A stretch of 64,000 nt of DNA, from the NCBI RefSeq assembly GCF_029873635.1, contig NC_080420.1:123698719-123762718 (forward strand), in the 5' to 3' direction. Under the pieces are notes generated by a model. It ran no database searches. It was not told the DNA's origin and saw only the letters and a program-made list of their open reading frames with translations. The position numbers and the translations under genes were made by a program. Shown here in pieces: positions 37,201 through 49,079 of this stretch; position 1 is the stretch's first letter, and each line of letters begins with the position of its first letter. The DNA comes from Malania oleifera (taxonomy: Eukaryota > Streptophyta > Magnoliopsida > Santalales > Ximeniaceae).

Positions 37201-40200
37201 AGCCTTTATAAAATTGTACTGAGAATTAACATTTTTTTTTCCTTTCTTTCTTTTTGGAATTCCTGTGGGGGTTGCTAGAAATACTAAGAGAGAAATGAGG
37301 GATTTCCTATGGTCTGGGGTGGGGGATAAAAGGGACCATTTGGTTAGTTGGGAAGTATGTTTAGGTCTAAAAGGAAGGTGGTCTGGGTCTTGGTAGGTTA
37401 GTGCCTAAGAACATTGTTTTAAGGGGTAAATAGCTTTGGCATTTTCCTTTAGAGGAGTCTCACCTTTGGCACAAAGTTATTAAAAGGAAATTTGGTGTGC
37501 AAAGTAATGGGTGGAATGCTAATTTGGCATTGAGATGTTTTTTTAAGATTCCTTGGAAGTTTATTTTTCAGGTTTATCCTCTTTTTATTCGTTGTACTGA
37601 ACTTATTGTGGGTAATGGGTGCCGTGTCCGGTTTTGGGAAGACATTTGGCTGGGAGATTTTGCAATTTGCACTTCTTTTCCTCAGCTGTGTAGGCTGTCC
37701 TCCTTGCATAATGATCCTAGTTCTTCATTCTTTATATCTAATGGGGATGAATGCTCTTGCGATTCTTATTTTCGGTGGTATCTTAATGATATGGAGGTGT
37801 TGGAGCTCACCTCAATAATATGTTTGTTGGAGGATAGTCACCCTTCTTTGATTGTGGACTATCGGTTATGGGTCCTTGATTCTTCAGGGGAGTATTCTTG
37901 CAAATCTTTTGTTGAGTACTTGACCTATACAAGCATGTCTTTCTTGCTTCATTGCACTATTTGGAATGCCCCAAAGTCCCCTCTGAGATTAAGGGTTTTA
38001 TTTGTTTTGTTGTTCTTAATAGAGTTAACACTAACAATCTGTTGCAGAGTAGGTGGTTTTTTAAGGATTTATCTTCCATGTTTGTTCTTTATGCTTCGAT
38101 AGTTTAGAATCTCCCTCTCATTTGTTCCTTCACTGTTCCTTTTCATGGAGGTTGTGGAATAATTTATTTGGACTATTTGGAGAGAAGTGAGTTTGTCTGG
38201 AGTTTGTTGAGGACCATTGGCTATCTCTTTTCAGGTTGTTAGAGGAGTAGAGAAGTATAACATTGTAGAGGTGTGGGCTTTTTGTTGTGTTATGGGGGGT
38301 TTGGTTGGAGTGGAACATGTATATTCTGAGGAAAGAAGATGTCTGAAAACCAAGATGTAGTCACAAGAGGGGGGGTGAATTGGGTTTTAAAATTTCTTTT
38401 AATTCTCTTCAAGAATCCTTAACCTCTTTTAAGTCTTTTTAATGAATTCTTGTTTTCTTGTTGTTTTATCAAATACACAACAAATATTTAAAACAAAATT
38501 CAATCCACAACCACAGGTCCACAACACAAGTACTTAAATAATTAAGTAACCAATCAACCTTTCAATCAACTACACTATCCAAACCAATCAATCATAAAAC
38601 ATTCAATCAAGATATACGTTGCAACTTAATGAAAATTCTCAGCCTTTTCAACTTGTGTGCAGCCCTGTTTATATAAATTTGAATCAAGCCTTGTATATAT
38701 GAAATTTGTCTCTCAATGCAACCCACAACTCAATTTTCAAACAACTCAGAATTTAAATAAACTCTTTAGTTAATTTGTCTTTGGGTGTTAACCAAATAAC
38801 CTACTTCCTTTTGAGGTTTCCGCAAAGCTTTAATCAACGAATGTACTCCCTTTCGGTTTCTGCAATCCCAAATCAAAATTAAACTTTAAGTTTATTTAAC
38901 TTCCAAATTACGTAGTTTGTATAATTAAGAAAATTAAATCATCCACGCAGTTTATATATAAGTTGAATGTAAAGAGAGTAAGAGAGAGTGAGACCGAGTT
39001 TTTACGAGGTTCGGCTTATCCCCAGCCTACTTCCTCGTCTTTGGCAAACCACCAAAGGATTCACTAAAACCAGTTCCTTTGTCAGGTGGAACAACACTGT
39101 TTACACACTCCTTCAGTAGGCTAGAGCCCGCCTCTCCAAGTGATATCCCCTCACTGGGTCACTCCTTCAATTAGGCTACAGCCCGCCTCTCTAAGCGATA
39201 TCCCCTCACTTAGCCAACGATCTGAATACCTTGGACTCGTCACAATCTATAAGAGATACAACAAATAGATGTGTACAAAGAGTGCTCTCACAAAGAGCTG
39301 ATTAGTACAAGTTAAATCTATATACTTCAATCAAATTCACAATATGGAAATATGAAGCTCAAGAAGATATCACCATGAGCCTTCTTTCTAGGTTGAAAGA
39401 ATTAAGAGTAGGTTCAGAATTTTCTTGATAAATTCACAGCAAATCTTAGTAGTGAAACTTGGAAATTTGATTGCACAAGAGAACCTTGAGAGAATTGGGA
39501 GATTTGAGAGCAAGAAAGCTTGTTTGCTGTATTTTCTTGGTGTATTTAATCATTAACCTTGGAGGGTTATTTATAGATGAGTAATCAAGTCTATTTCGTG
39601 TTCCCCAAGTGTCTTGAAGTGTCCCTCAAGTTTTCTCAAAGTTTAGAGCCCAAGAAATATGAATTTGAATTTCAAAACTTTTTAAAAAAATGACCGTTAA
39701 CAGTGTTCAGACGTTTGAACTTTCGGGTTCAGTTGTCTGAGGTGGTTTTGCCTCTTTAGAAAACTTTCAGCAGAATCTTCAGAAGTCTGAACTTAATCTT
39801 CAGTCTTCTGAAGAAATTTTTCAGACGTCTGAAGTTATGCTTCAGTTGTCTGCAGTGGTTCTGTCTGTTGTTCAATCCTCTGAAGTTCTGCCGTGAACAG
39901 TGTTCAGTTTGCTGACAGTTTCGACCCCGCTTTAGTATTTTGGTCATAACTTTCCCTATAGAACTCCAAATTAGGTGTTCTTGGTGTCAAAAGAAAGGTA
40001 AGAGAAAATTTTAATAACTTTCATGTTGAACACTTTTTAAAATAAGGAGTGTTTGATAGATAAAAATGCATCCCAATGCGGATGTAGAAAAAATGATTGC
40101 ATTTAGAAAAACCTCTTTTTGGTGCTTTTCATTCAAAAAATAATTTTAACCTTTTTGAAATATCTTTTTACCTTATAAAAATATTTTCCAAGTATTTTAA

Positions 40201-43200
40201 AAGGTATCTAGGTCCAAGAAATTAACCTAAGAGCTTCTTGTATCCATATTGAAATCGAATGAAGTACTTACATAAAGACTTCTTAGATTTTTGACATTGT
40301 TAAACACTTAAGTCTTCATGCTTTGTCTTGGCTCTTTCTTCGAGCTTTAATATCAAGTTCATCCTCTCATAGTCGTCAAGCTTTAATAGATCATCCATGC
40401 CTTTAAGTATTCTTTAAGCTTCATATGATCATGTTCCTTTGGAATATAAGCTTCAATTGATCCTTGTGAGTACTTGACCTTGCTTTCACATATGTGAGAT
40501 CTGAAATATCATCACTTAACCAAATATGTTAAGTTCCACTTGTTTGTTATCATCAAAATAAGATTTTAAGTCTTATAAGGTCAACAATGTCTTTGTCTAT
40601 GCTTTGGGATAGAATTCATATCGGGTGTCATTTTATTTTTTCCGCTCCAAGTTTTTGGAATAGGAGGCTTTTTTGAGCTGAATGAAGCTACAAAAAGCTT
40701 GGGAAACCTGTTTGTTGGATTTTCAAAACTGAGGCAATCTTTCTCATATATTTACTAATAGTCATGTTTGTAACTAATTCAAATAAGTCTTCCATTTTAA
40801 ATATTAGATAAGAATGAGTTGCCCAATTTTATATATCTTGTTTAGCATTAGATTTTAGACATGTAAATTAATCCCTGCTCCCCTCCCCCCCCCCCCCCCC
40901 CAACCCAAAAAAAAAAGGGAAATTTTTTTCCCTTTCATTTTTGTTCCAACATTACTACATTATTAAATGATCTTCTTTGTTACAGTAACAGGCACTCTAA
41001 AGGGGTATGATCAGTTATTGAACCTTGTCTTGGATGAAGCTGTAGAGTTTCTAAGAGGTATTTACTTGAAGCATGTGAATGTTAATGTGTGTCTCTAAAT
41101 TTTATGTACCAGATGGCTTTCCTTTCTTTTTGATCTTATCTAGTGTTGCATACTTCTGAGGAAGAAATGGTGTCTTATCAAATGTCACTAATTATTGTTT
41201 TTCTTTTTCCTAGAAATGGTGTATTTGCCTTTATCATGGACTGTTTTTATTTATATACATATTTTTAGCTGTTGAATATTATTTCTCCCCCTTTGAAAGG
41301 TGTTTCTTGGTTTTAGATTATCCCGAAAAAACCCCAAGAGGTCCTTCTGCCTCTGTTCTCTCATCTCTGAACACATAGAGGCACTCGAAGCTTTTTGGAG
41401 TTGATGTTTGAGATGAACATGAGGCAAGATAAAAGAAGATTTTAGTTGGGATTTTCACTGAGTACTCAGTTTAGTGTTTACCCAGCTTACACAAAAACTA
41501 TAAATGTTTTAGGAAACTGAATGATTTTAGGTTGCTCATTGGAGTGAAGAGATTTTTGAGGATGTGTGAAATAGGAAAGTTGGCATCCTACAAGAGAGAG
41601 CTGATATTGACAGGTTTAAGGAGAGTGGATCCTTAGAGGATGAAATAAGAGTTGGGAGGGTTAATCTGCAGAATCAGTTAGAACTTGGAAGAGGAAGAGA
41701 ACATACATTTGAGGCAGAAATATCAAGTGAAGTGGGCTATGGATGGAGATTGCAATACTCCATTTTTCCAGAGTTGCCACTGGTAGGAATGGGAAGAGTT
41801 ATAGTAAGGAGGCATGGTTATATTCAGGGGTTTGATTCCACATCAGTGGTTAATTGTGAAGGAGTTGATGGGTTTCTATTGGAATCTATATATAGATGAT
41901 AGATGACTTTCCTTTTAGGCCTAAGGTGTAAGGATTGGACTGTTGGCCCATTATTAAGAAGAAAGCTCACTGGCTTGAAACCCTAAACCTTAACGCAAGA
42001 GGCCCTTTGAAGAGGAAGACGCGAGGTTTAGTGTTTTTGAGATGCATAAGGACAGAACACTAGGTCCAGTGAGAAGACTTGTGATATGATGAAAATTCAG
42101 CTTCTTTAGATAGGGTATTGAAGAGGATTTTCTGTGAGAACGATTTTTTGGTGAGAGGTGGAGGAAATGAATTGGACCTTCTCTCTCTCTCTCTTTGGTG
42201 AAAAAGAATATTTATTAGAAGAAAAAAGAGAATGTACAACAATGAAGACATGGAATCCTCATGTGAAAGGGAAAACATAATAATAAAATATGGTCAGCTC
42301 CATAAAGCCTTCCAATTGTGCCTCATATTTTTAAAACAAGTACCCTTAAAACAGCCTACACTAGAAGCAAAGAGAGGCCAAATGATGTATCATGTCCCTG
42401 AGAAAATATAATGGGAAATTCTTTTTGACAAGTATATGCATTTTGTTCCAATCAAATCCTTACACTCCTTGACAAACTATCAGCATCCTTGTCCTTAATC
42501 CTGTAAATGAAATACTCAATAGCTCTTCCACCATCTTCTAACACACCCAAAACCTCACCAAATAAGCCAAATAATCTCCATTCTCTCTTATTTGTTAATG
42601 ATGAGCCTGAGTGATTTACTACATCTAGATGACTTGGCAAGGTGACCTATTGTGTCTTTTCTTATTCACGGTGGCAGTTGATGTGCTTAGCTAGATGGTG
42701 ACATGTGCTCAGGAGGGGCAGATTATTTGGGGCCTTTGTGTGGGGCGAGAGACAGTAGAGATTCAACATGAGCAGTATGTTGATGATACAGATTTTTTCT
42801 AGAAAGAAAATATCTGGAGGCTGATGTTACTATGTTCTAGAAAATGCTTTCATTGTTGAGAAGTTTTGGAATCGTTTTAAGGATTAAGAGTAATATGTTT
42901 AATAGTGCAGCTGCTAGCACTAATTTGGATCAGTTGTGATTCGTGGTTTTTAATTGGATAGCTGGTTGGGATAGCTGGATCAAGTCTTCCTTTATTGGGG
43001 TAATCCTAGGTCTATCTCTTTTTGGGATTTTGTTATTGAGATTGTGAACATTTCAAGGGGTGGAAGCAAGATGATCTCTCCTTATGGGTTCGCATTGTCC
43101 TTATTTCTTCTTACCTCTTCAATATTTTTTCTTTACTTTGACCTTTAGGAAGATCTGCGATTGACAGAATTGAACAGTTGATGAGGTAAGTTTTTGTGCT

Positions 43201-45144
43201 GCGCATGGGTGAAGGGATCGTGGTTAGTTGGGAGATTTCGAGCAGCCTAAAGAGGACAGGGTTGGGTTTTAGTAATTTGATGTGTTAAAACATTTCCTTT
43301 GGTATTTAAAATGGTTGTGTAGATTTTTCTGTCGGGGTGGGTAGTTCTTTTGTGGCATGAGGTTATTAGGAATAAGGACCGAGGAATAGTGAAGCTGTTT
43401 GTGCCACACATTCAAGCTCCTCAAAACTCTTAGGCCAAAAAAAAAAGTTGCTCAAAGTTCATTTCTCTGATTTGCCATTTGTTTATCCACTGACTGCCTA
43501 TAAAATCCAGGATATTGTTTGTTTGTTTTGGGGAAGATATTTGCATTGGAAATGCAAGTTCTTCACAATTTTTCCTTGGCATTGTACTTTCTTATTCTCA
43601 TCATGCTCATATTTCTTCTCACCCTACTTGAAATCAGGCATTGTATATAACATTATTCTTGTTAAATTATATTTGGCTATTTTAGCAATGGTCAGACAGC
43701 TATCCTTTTACTCTCCCTGATATTTTATCAAATTCACTTGTATTTAAAACATGGTGAGCAGTTTCTACACCCTATTGCAAAAGTAATATCCCTGGGATTT
43801 TTGTCTCCTCATTTACCTGTTATGTCTTTGTGGGATGCTGTTCCCAAATCAACTGGCACATGAGAAGCTTCATCCTAAGTAACACCTCCATACTCAAATT
43901 TGATTTTATAACTACCCCCATCTTTTTTTCCCATGACTATTTTTGTCTCATTTCAGCCACATAACAGACTTGATGGAATACCAGACAATGTTATAATGAC
44001 ATCAATAGACAAGTCCTTGATATTACAGATTTACAATGAGAAAGAGGAATAAACAATATTATTAGGAACTACTCTACCCTCGAATATCTATTCATTAATT
44101 TGATGATTTCAGACAATTATACAATTTTTGTGCGTACAAGAAAATACAAGATATGTCAAATAGCAGATATTTGTCAGAAGGGCGTAATTTGAGAATTGTT
44201 TCTGATTCTGGACAGACCCAAAGCTGACTAGATCCAAAGCTGTTCTAAATGCAGCTTGGCCCTCAGCATATGGTGGTTTTCTGTCCCAAAACCATGTCAT
44301 GGCTTGTATAATTACATCTTAATGTTTGAGACCTGGATTGCTTCAGAATTGCTGCCATGGTTCCAGTATTAAAGCCACTTTGTCTGAAAACACATTTCTT
44401 TTCCATGCTTACTTTTGCATGATAAATTTTTAGCTTCTGATGGTTTGTGTTGAAAGAATTGATTTGTAGTTTTTTTATTTGTGCTGCAGACCCAGATGAT
44501 CCACTGAAGACCACTGACCAAACCAGGCGTCTTGGCCTAATAGTATGTTAATCTTATCACTGTCTTTGTATATGCACATGTGCCAGAAAGGAGCATAAAG
44601 GTCGTGGAAGGCACATGTTTTAAGGTGGTAAAGCTGCGATGTACATGTTCTCCATGTACTTGGTTTTGTCGCACAGTTTATTTGTTGTTCATTTTAAATT
44701 CACGTAGTAGTGAAATTTGAAACTAAAATGGCCAGAATTGGGTGTTTTAGACATCTGATTTGGAATTCTTCTTCTTCTTCTTCTCCCCCCCCCCCCCCCC
44801 CCCCCCCTTTTTTATTTTTTTCAAAGTTTTAGGTAGGTTAAAAAACATTGCATAAATCTCATGCTTTTTGAAAACTAGAACAGCACATTTGGGTTCAGCT
44901 TGTCTAAGGAAGAAAAGCTTTGAAGCTGCCCCCGATGACCGACTGACAATTATGATTATGAAATAGCTTTTTGGATCATAGCTTTTTTCTACTTTTGTAT
45001 CAATATTCAATAACCACTCCTTGAGAACTTAAATGTTTGTGTTATTGACGGCAGGTTTGTAGGGGAACTGCAGTGATGCTTGTGTCACCGACTGATGGTA
45101 CCGATGAGATTGCCAACCCATTTGTCCAGCCAGATGGGGCCTAA
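28298..45144 (+). CDS. LSM7: U6 snRNA-associated Sm-like protein LSm7
   Basis: LSm7 is a subunit of the nuclear LSm2-8 ring, which binds the U6 snRNA 3' end in splicing, and of the cytoplasmic LSm1-7 ring in mRNA decapping. Seen: coding exons 28298-28379, 40986-41057, 44490-44542 and 45055-45144 (stop TAA at 45142-45144), all with AG/GT borders and matching phases. They encode SGRKETVLDLAKFVDKGVQV, the Sm1 motif; VTGTLKGYDQLLNLVLDEAV, the second half of Sm1; and, in exons 3-4, TRRLGLIVCRGTAVML, the Sm2 motif, ending FVQPDGA. With an initiator Met this makes 99 residues, the usual plant length. The Met is not on the first visible coding exon, so it should lie in an upstream exon ending in ATG; I could not fix it (the ATG at 22668-22670, followed by GT, is one weak candidate). 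The introns are 12.6, 3.4 and 0.5 kb, plus the long 5' one. The host reading frame is intact. Confidence 0.96.
28528..30116 (-). repeat. 3' LTR of the Athila-like element
   Basis: Starts TGACTCACTCTAAAAATG and ends GATGCGTAATCA (plus strand). Contains a poly-A tract and a GA run. Pairs with 33784-35356. Confidence 0.9.
31935..33665 (-). pseudogene. gag-like internal region of the Athila-like element (fossil)
   Basis: Minus-strand frames 33665-33306 and, further on, 33011-31935 resemble a gypsy gag. The first carries a capsid-type motif with FHGVDSESPYQHL, DEYIKLRLF and KAKIWFNSLRP, typical of Athila/TAT gag. The later part is acidic and low in recognisable motifs. No protease or polymerase was recognised. 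It is a broken fossil. Confidence 0.7.
33760..33777 (-). other. primer-binding site of the Athila-like element
   Basis: Minus strand TGGTGCCGTTGCCGGGGA, a few bases inside the 5' LTR boundary at 33784. It is one base off the TGGCGCC form I know from Athila/TAT elements. Confidence 0.8.
33784..35356 (-). repeat. 5' LTR of the Athila-like element
   Basis: Starts TGACTCATTCTAGAAATG and ends GATGCGTAATCA (plus strand), followed by GTTAT. Pairs with 28528-30116. Confidence 0.9.
35686..36040. repeat. tandem duplication, about 178-bp unit
   Basis: Two copies of a unit beginning ATGAATTGTT (35686 and 35864), each with TAGGATTTGAC, GAAGATTGGTGGATGACATG and GAAGACTCAATGAAGAAAAT, differ by perhaps a dozen bases. 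It lies in the 12.6-kb LSM7 intron; its function is unknown. Confidence 0.85.
36594..37050 (-). mobile_element. L1-type LINE fragment (zinc-binding C-terminal domain)
   Basis: Minus-strand frames show the C-terminal reverse-transcriptase zinc-binding pattern: PIKVVFFTWEATLGKILT, NRCFLCVEQEESVDHILL and, after a break, KNKRAFEG. The pieces fall in different frames and are interrupted by stops, as in an old plant L1. It is headed against the adjacent plus-strand L1 fragment. Confidence 0.8.
37255..40735 (+). mobile_element. L1-type LINE fragment, interrupted by a solo LTR
   Basis: Plus-strand frames from 37255 read IPVGVARNTKREMRDFLWSG, KRDHLVSWEVCLGL, FRGVSPLAQ and, from 37497, NGWNANLALRCFF, VGNGCRVRFWEDIWLGD. 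These are standard late reverse-transcriptase segments of plant L1s, including the zinc-binding region. The fragment is 5'-truncated and carries stops and frame changes. The sequence is interrupted at 38343 by a solo LTR and resumes after 40591 with GCTTTGGGATAGAATTCATA, a late L1 motif. The right end is approximate. Confidence 0.8.
38344..40586 (-). mobile_element. solo LTR inserted in an L1 fragment
   Basis: The plus-strand edges are TGAAAACCAAGATG and GGTCAACA (minus strand TGTTGACC...). A perfect 5-bp duplication ATGTC lies at 38339-38343 and 40587-40591. It contains the G-run/GGTGAATTGGG segment near 38370 and the GAGGTTCGGC segment near 39008. No internal domain is present, so it is a solo LTR left by recombination. 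It matches the LTR remnant at 590-2054. The superfamily is not provable from the LTR; the Copia/SIRE style is a guess. Confidence 0.88.
41150..44480 (+). mobile_element. degraded L1-type LINE sequence
   Basis: The best evidence is at 42655-43430, with plus-strand frames showing VAVDVLSRMV, EGQIIWGLCVGRE, QYVDDTDFF (the YVDD-type polymerase active-site motif) and later RNKDRGIVKLF. These are reverse-transcriptase pieces of a plant L1 with many stops and frame changes. The part from about 41400 to 42170 may be more of the same element but shows no clear motif. A GA run lies at 42180-42195. It lies in the intron between LSM7 coding exons 2 and 3. Confidence 0.6.
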
Positions 45145-45904
45145 GGTTACCTTCCTACTGTTTTCTACTCCTTTCTAATATAGGAAGCTGCCTTCCAAAT
45201 GATGAAGATTGTCCATTGTGTGGTTTAGTCTGCATAGTGCTCGTCTTTTGTCATCCATGAAGTCAATTGGCATGAATAGTGTTAAATGCACTCTTGGTCA
45301 CTGATTCTTTTTTGTCTATCTTGCTTGCCACTTCTCTTTTTCCTAACGTGGCCATTGTACTACTTGTAGTTACTTGCACTTAGTGCAATTGCTGGAATGA
45401 GATTGCAATGATTTGAAGTAAAGTTACTGAAATTGCAATTATTTAGAATGTATAGTGATCACAGTAGACAAAACAAAATTGCAGCAACTGGACAGAAAAT
45501 CTTGACAAAAAAAAAAAAAAATCAGTTACCAAAAAGTTAATTGGATCCTTCTGTTTTTTATGAAAGAGAGAATGATTTAATACATCTTCAATTTGGTTGT
45601 AGCTGGGGATCTGATGCATCCGTATTGTGGTGGGTGAGTTGTAGGGTCTTCCTGTCTGCCATGAAATAGACTTGTTTTCACTACTCAAGAAAAGGGTTTC
45701 ATATATATATATATATTGTCGTCAATGTAAAATCTCAATTGGGTAATGGTTTGTCTCTATCATGAATTTGCAGTGAATGTGTGTGGTTTTGACATTCTTT
45801 GCTACGTGACATGCTTTTCCCAAAAAGAAAGCATGATTTTCACTCAATTGAACGTCATGTCAAAAAACTTTTTGACTAATTTTCATTTGTATTGCTCTTT
45901 TATT

Positions 45905-46315
45905 TAAAGCAAAAGATACTAACCTTCTCCTTAAAAAGATAATCACCTCTCCCGAGATCTCAAAAATGCAAAGACATTTCCTAAAGATTCAAGAATTTTA
46001 GGGATTTTTTTTATTGAAATTTGTTATAAAGGCATAAATTTCTCCTTATATTTTACAAAAGATAAGTTTTTTCAAGAGTGAGATTATTTAGTCACTATGT
46101 TAAAAAAAGTAATAATTGTAAATGTACTAGAACAATTGGGAAATATTCAAATACCTAAAAGAGCCCGCGATATTTGAGTAATTATGTTGGAGTCTTTTTA
46201 GCAAACCTTAGGAGAATTTTGTAATATTTTTGAAACTTTAAGGGAAGATCTATGATATTTTCAAAACTTGAGGAGAAGTCTCTGTCATTTTGTCAAACAA
46301 AGGTGAATGCTTTTT
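45905..46315. repeat. dispersed repeat, copy 1
   Basis: The segment GCAAAAGATACTAACC, then a TTTACAAAAGATAAGTTTTTTCA region and AACCTTAGGAG, GAGGAGAAGTC-type pieces recur in the same order at 63224-63475 (GCAAAAGACACGTACC, TTTTACAAAAAAATAAG and AACCTTAGAGGAGG). No termini or coding were identified. Confidence 0.55.
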
Positions 46316-46796
46316 TTTCCCTTTTATTTATTTTAAAATTTTTCATTAGTTTTTATCTTTTTTTTTAAAATTTTTTTTTTTTTTTATCTATTTCTATAAT
46401 TCGTCTTTCTATATTCTAATTATCTTAAGTTACAAAAATATTGTCAAGTAATAGCAAAATTTATTTTTTTTCTTAAAATTAAATTTGAATTTACATATAA
46501 AGTATTTTAGGGTGTTAAAAAATGGTCATCAGGGAAAGAATTATAGTCAAGGACTAATTTTTAGATATTTTAAAAGCTTGTGTTATTTAATTTAGTAAAG
46601 GATAGAATCATTACACATTCTTATGATGAAATTTAGAAAAATCTTTTACAGAATGACCGTTCTATTATTAAAAATAGACATTTTGGAAGCAAATGTGTCT
46701 CAAATCTTCAAGAACTAAAAATAAAAATGAAATTGCTATTTTTGAAATAGTTAATTATTAAAGGCTGCAACTAAGAAATTAACAAAAAACATATTT

Positions 46797-46875
46797 GTTG
46801 TGCTTATAGATTCATTGTGATCTGTCCTTTTCTTATATTCCGTATATATGGGAGTTTTGTATATCAGGTTTTTTT
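46797..46875 (+). mobile_element. fragment of an Au-type SINE (3' half)
   Basis: ATAGATTCATTGTGATCTGTCC followed by a CCGTATATATGGGAG segment matches the second half of the SINE at 47922-48100 (ATAGACCCATTGTGCTCTGCCC, then GCGAGAGTTTGTG). The front half is missing. Confidence 0.6.
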
Positions 46876-47921
46876 TTTTTTTTAATTTTTATTTTTTGTG
46901 TGTGTTTAGATTTAATCACACAATCATTTATTGTATAAAAAGAAGCAAATAATAATTCGACATGAGAATTTTATGGAAATCTTAAAAATATGAAAATTAG
47001 GAATGAGCATTGAAGTTTTTCCGGAGATAATTCAGGCTTTAAGTATGAGACATTTGTGTTCGAAGATAACTCAATAGTCTTCAGTTTGTAAATCAAAGAA
47101 GATAGGGAATTAAAATTGAAAGGGTACGAAAATCTCTTGTCATAGTTGTAGAGATGTCTTTTAAGGAATACAATTCTTTATTTTTTGATTTTCTTAAAAT
47201 TAGAACTGAAAATCTCATGAAAATCTTATGTTCTAACTGTTGAAATGTTCCTTACAAGAGATCTCCCTCTTTTTTCATCTCTCAATAATAGAAATAAATA
47301 CAATAAATTAGATAAGCATAAATAACGGTCTTGAGATTATAGTCAGCATTTGACAGTAAAGCTTGACCATTTTTTTATTTGAAATAAATTAAATATGTAT
47401 TAAACAAATAAAAAAAGTGAAATTTATTTTTACACGAAAAACACCTGTTTATGAAATGTATGAGCTATTGTATAATTTATGCATCGTTTCAAAATACCCA
47501 TATTTTTCATATGCATATTGATCCATTATTTAATTTTCATTGCGACATGCGGATTCCGATGATTAATTTATAAAACCCAAGTGTGGAAAATGTTTATTTA
47601 ATTAAATCTGATATTATTCCTAGTGTGGTTTATGTTCTTGGTGTTCTTAAATTATAAAAATCAAAGGGGCTGGGCAGGGGACAAAGGGACCCTTGGCATG
47701 ACCCACTTTAGGGCTACCCTAAAATCTAAGGTAGACTGATCCTTTTGAAAATGATTTTTATAAGATTAATTTTGATTGGTCCTTGTTAATGTCACCTTTG
47801 GTTTGTAATAGTACACATGCCTTAAAATTTTGATAGCTTAAAAAAGGTTTTATGATTATATATAATAATCTCAAATGTATGAAATTGAGATAAATTATGT
47901 GTACTTTATACGACTAAATTT

Positions 47922-48100
47922 GAAGGGAGCTTAGGCGCAATGGTAAGGTTGTTGCTCGCCGTGTGATTTAAAGGTCATGAGTTTGAGGCGTAGAAATAGT
48001 CTCTTGCGAAGAATGTAAGGTAAAGTTACATACTATAGACCCATTGTGCTCTGCCCCTTCCTCGAACTCCACAATGCGAGAGTTTGTGTATCGGACTGCC
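47922..48100 (+). mobile_element. Au-type SINE
   Basis: Starts GAAGGGAGCTTAGGCGCAA, has a B-box-like GGTCATGAGTTTGAGG and a GGTAAAGTTACATAC segment, and ends CGGACTGCC. The target duplication is CTTTATACGACTAAATTT (47904-47921) against CTTTATACGATTAAATTT (48101-48118), one mismatch in 18. It is non-coding. Confidence 0.88.
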
Positions 48101-48531
48101 CTTTATACGATTAAATTTACAGTACGCTTGAATCAAGAATTTTACTTGAGAAAAAGAAAGACGAGAAAAATAAAGAGAAAACATATTTTCTATTATATTT
48201 TTCTTCTATATTAAATTTTATTAAAAATGAAACTTTGTTTTTGTACGATTAAAAATTACGAAATACTAAATATTAATTATGTGCAAAATCAAAATTTTTG
48301 TCCATGAATTTGATATATTTTTTATTTTTTCTCTTACTTTTCTCGATAATCAAACATGAAAATGTGGATTCTTTAATATTTTTCTTTCCTTTTCATTTTT
48401 AAACGGAACTTTAATGACAATGCAAACTCTTACTATGTATTTGTAATATGAAATAAATATAAATGGCTGTTCAATTTTTTTAAAATTTAATTACCGTTTG
48501 TAGTAATCCTATTTCATGTTAAATAGAATTA

Positions 48532-48568
<37 letters not shown>

Positions 48569-49079
48569 TTCATATGTTTGCATGTATAATAAGTTGGTTC
48601 TCGAAAAATAATTTTTAAAATCAAATAATTAATTAATAAATTAAAAAGAAATCTCTTAAATTTAAGATTGCTTCCTTCATGCCTAGTGTCTAATAAAACA
48701 TGGCGCACATAATTCTATAATATATATTGCATTAAATTTTTTACTTTCCGATTCTTTTTTAAATATTCTTGAAATGCCCCATGTTTTGGTCGTAACTTTT
48801 ATGAATCATGAGCTATAAATAACTTAATAAAAATTTTAAATTTTAAATTTTTAAAAACATCTTTTCAAAACAATAATAAATTTTAGCCTTTACTTATAAA
48901 TGTGAACTTTATCCACACTCATGAATATTGCAAAGCGCACCCGGTTCAGTTCTAGAAACCACTTTGGGGCGGTCCAGTCCGATCCGATTCGGTCCAATTG
49001 GTCAAGCAGAACCGACCGGTCGTTACAACGCGCCAAAAGGAAGAGAAATGAATGAAGCTAAACTAGAGAGAGAGAAGGA

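Noticed and set aside
44780-44815. Long C runs here and at 27206-27222 and 40879-40900 as quadruplex elements
   Set aside because: Single homopolymer runs of uncertain length; they may be sequencing or assembly artefacts and have no context.
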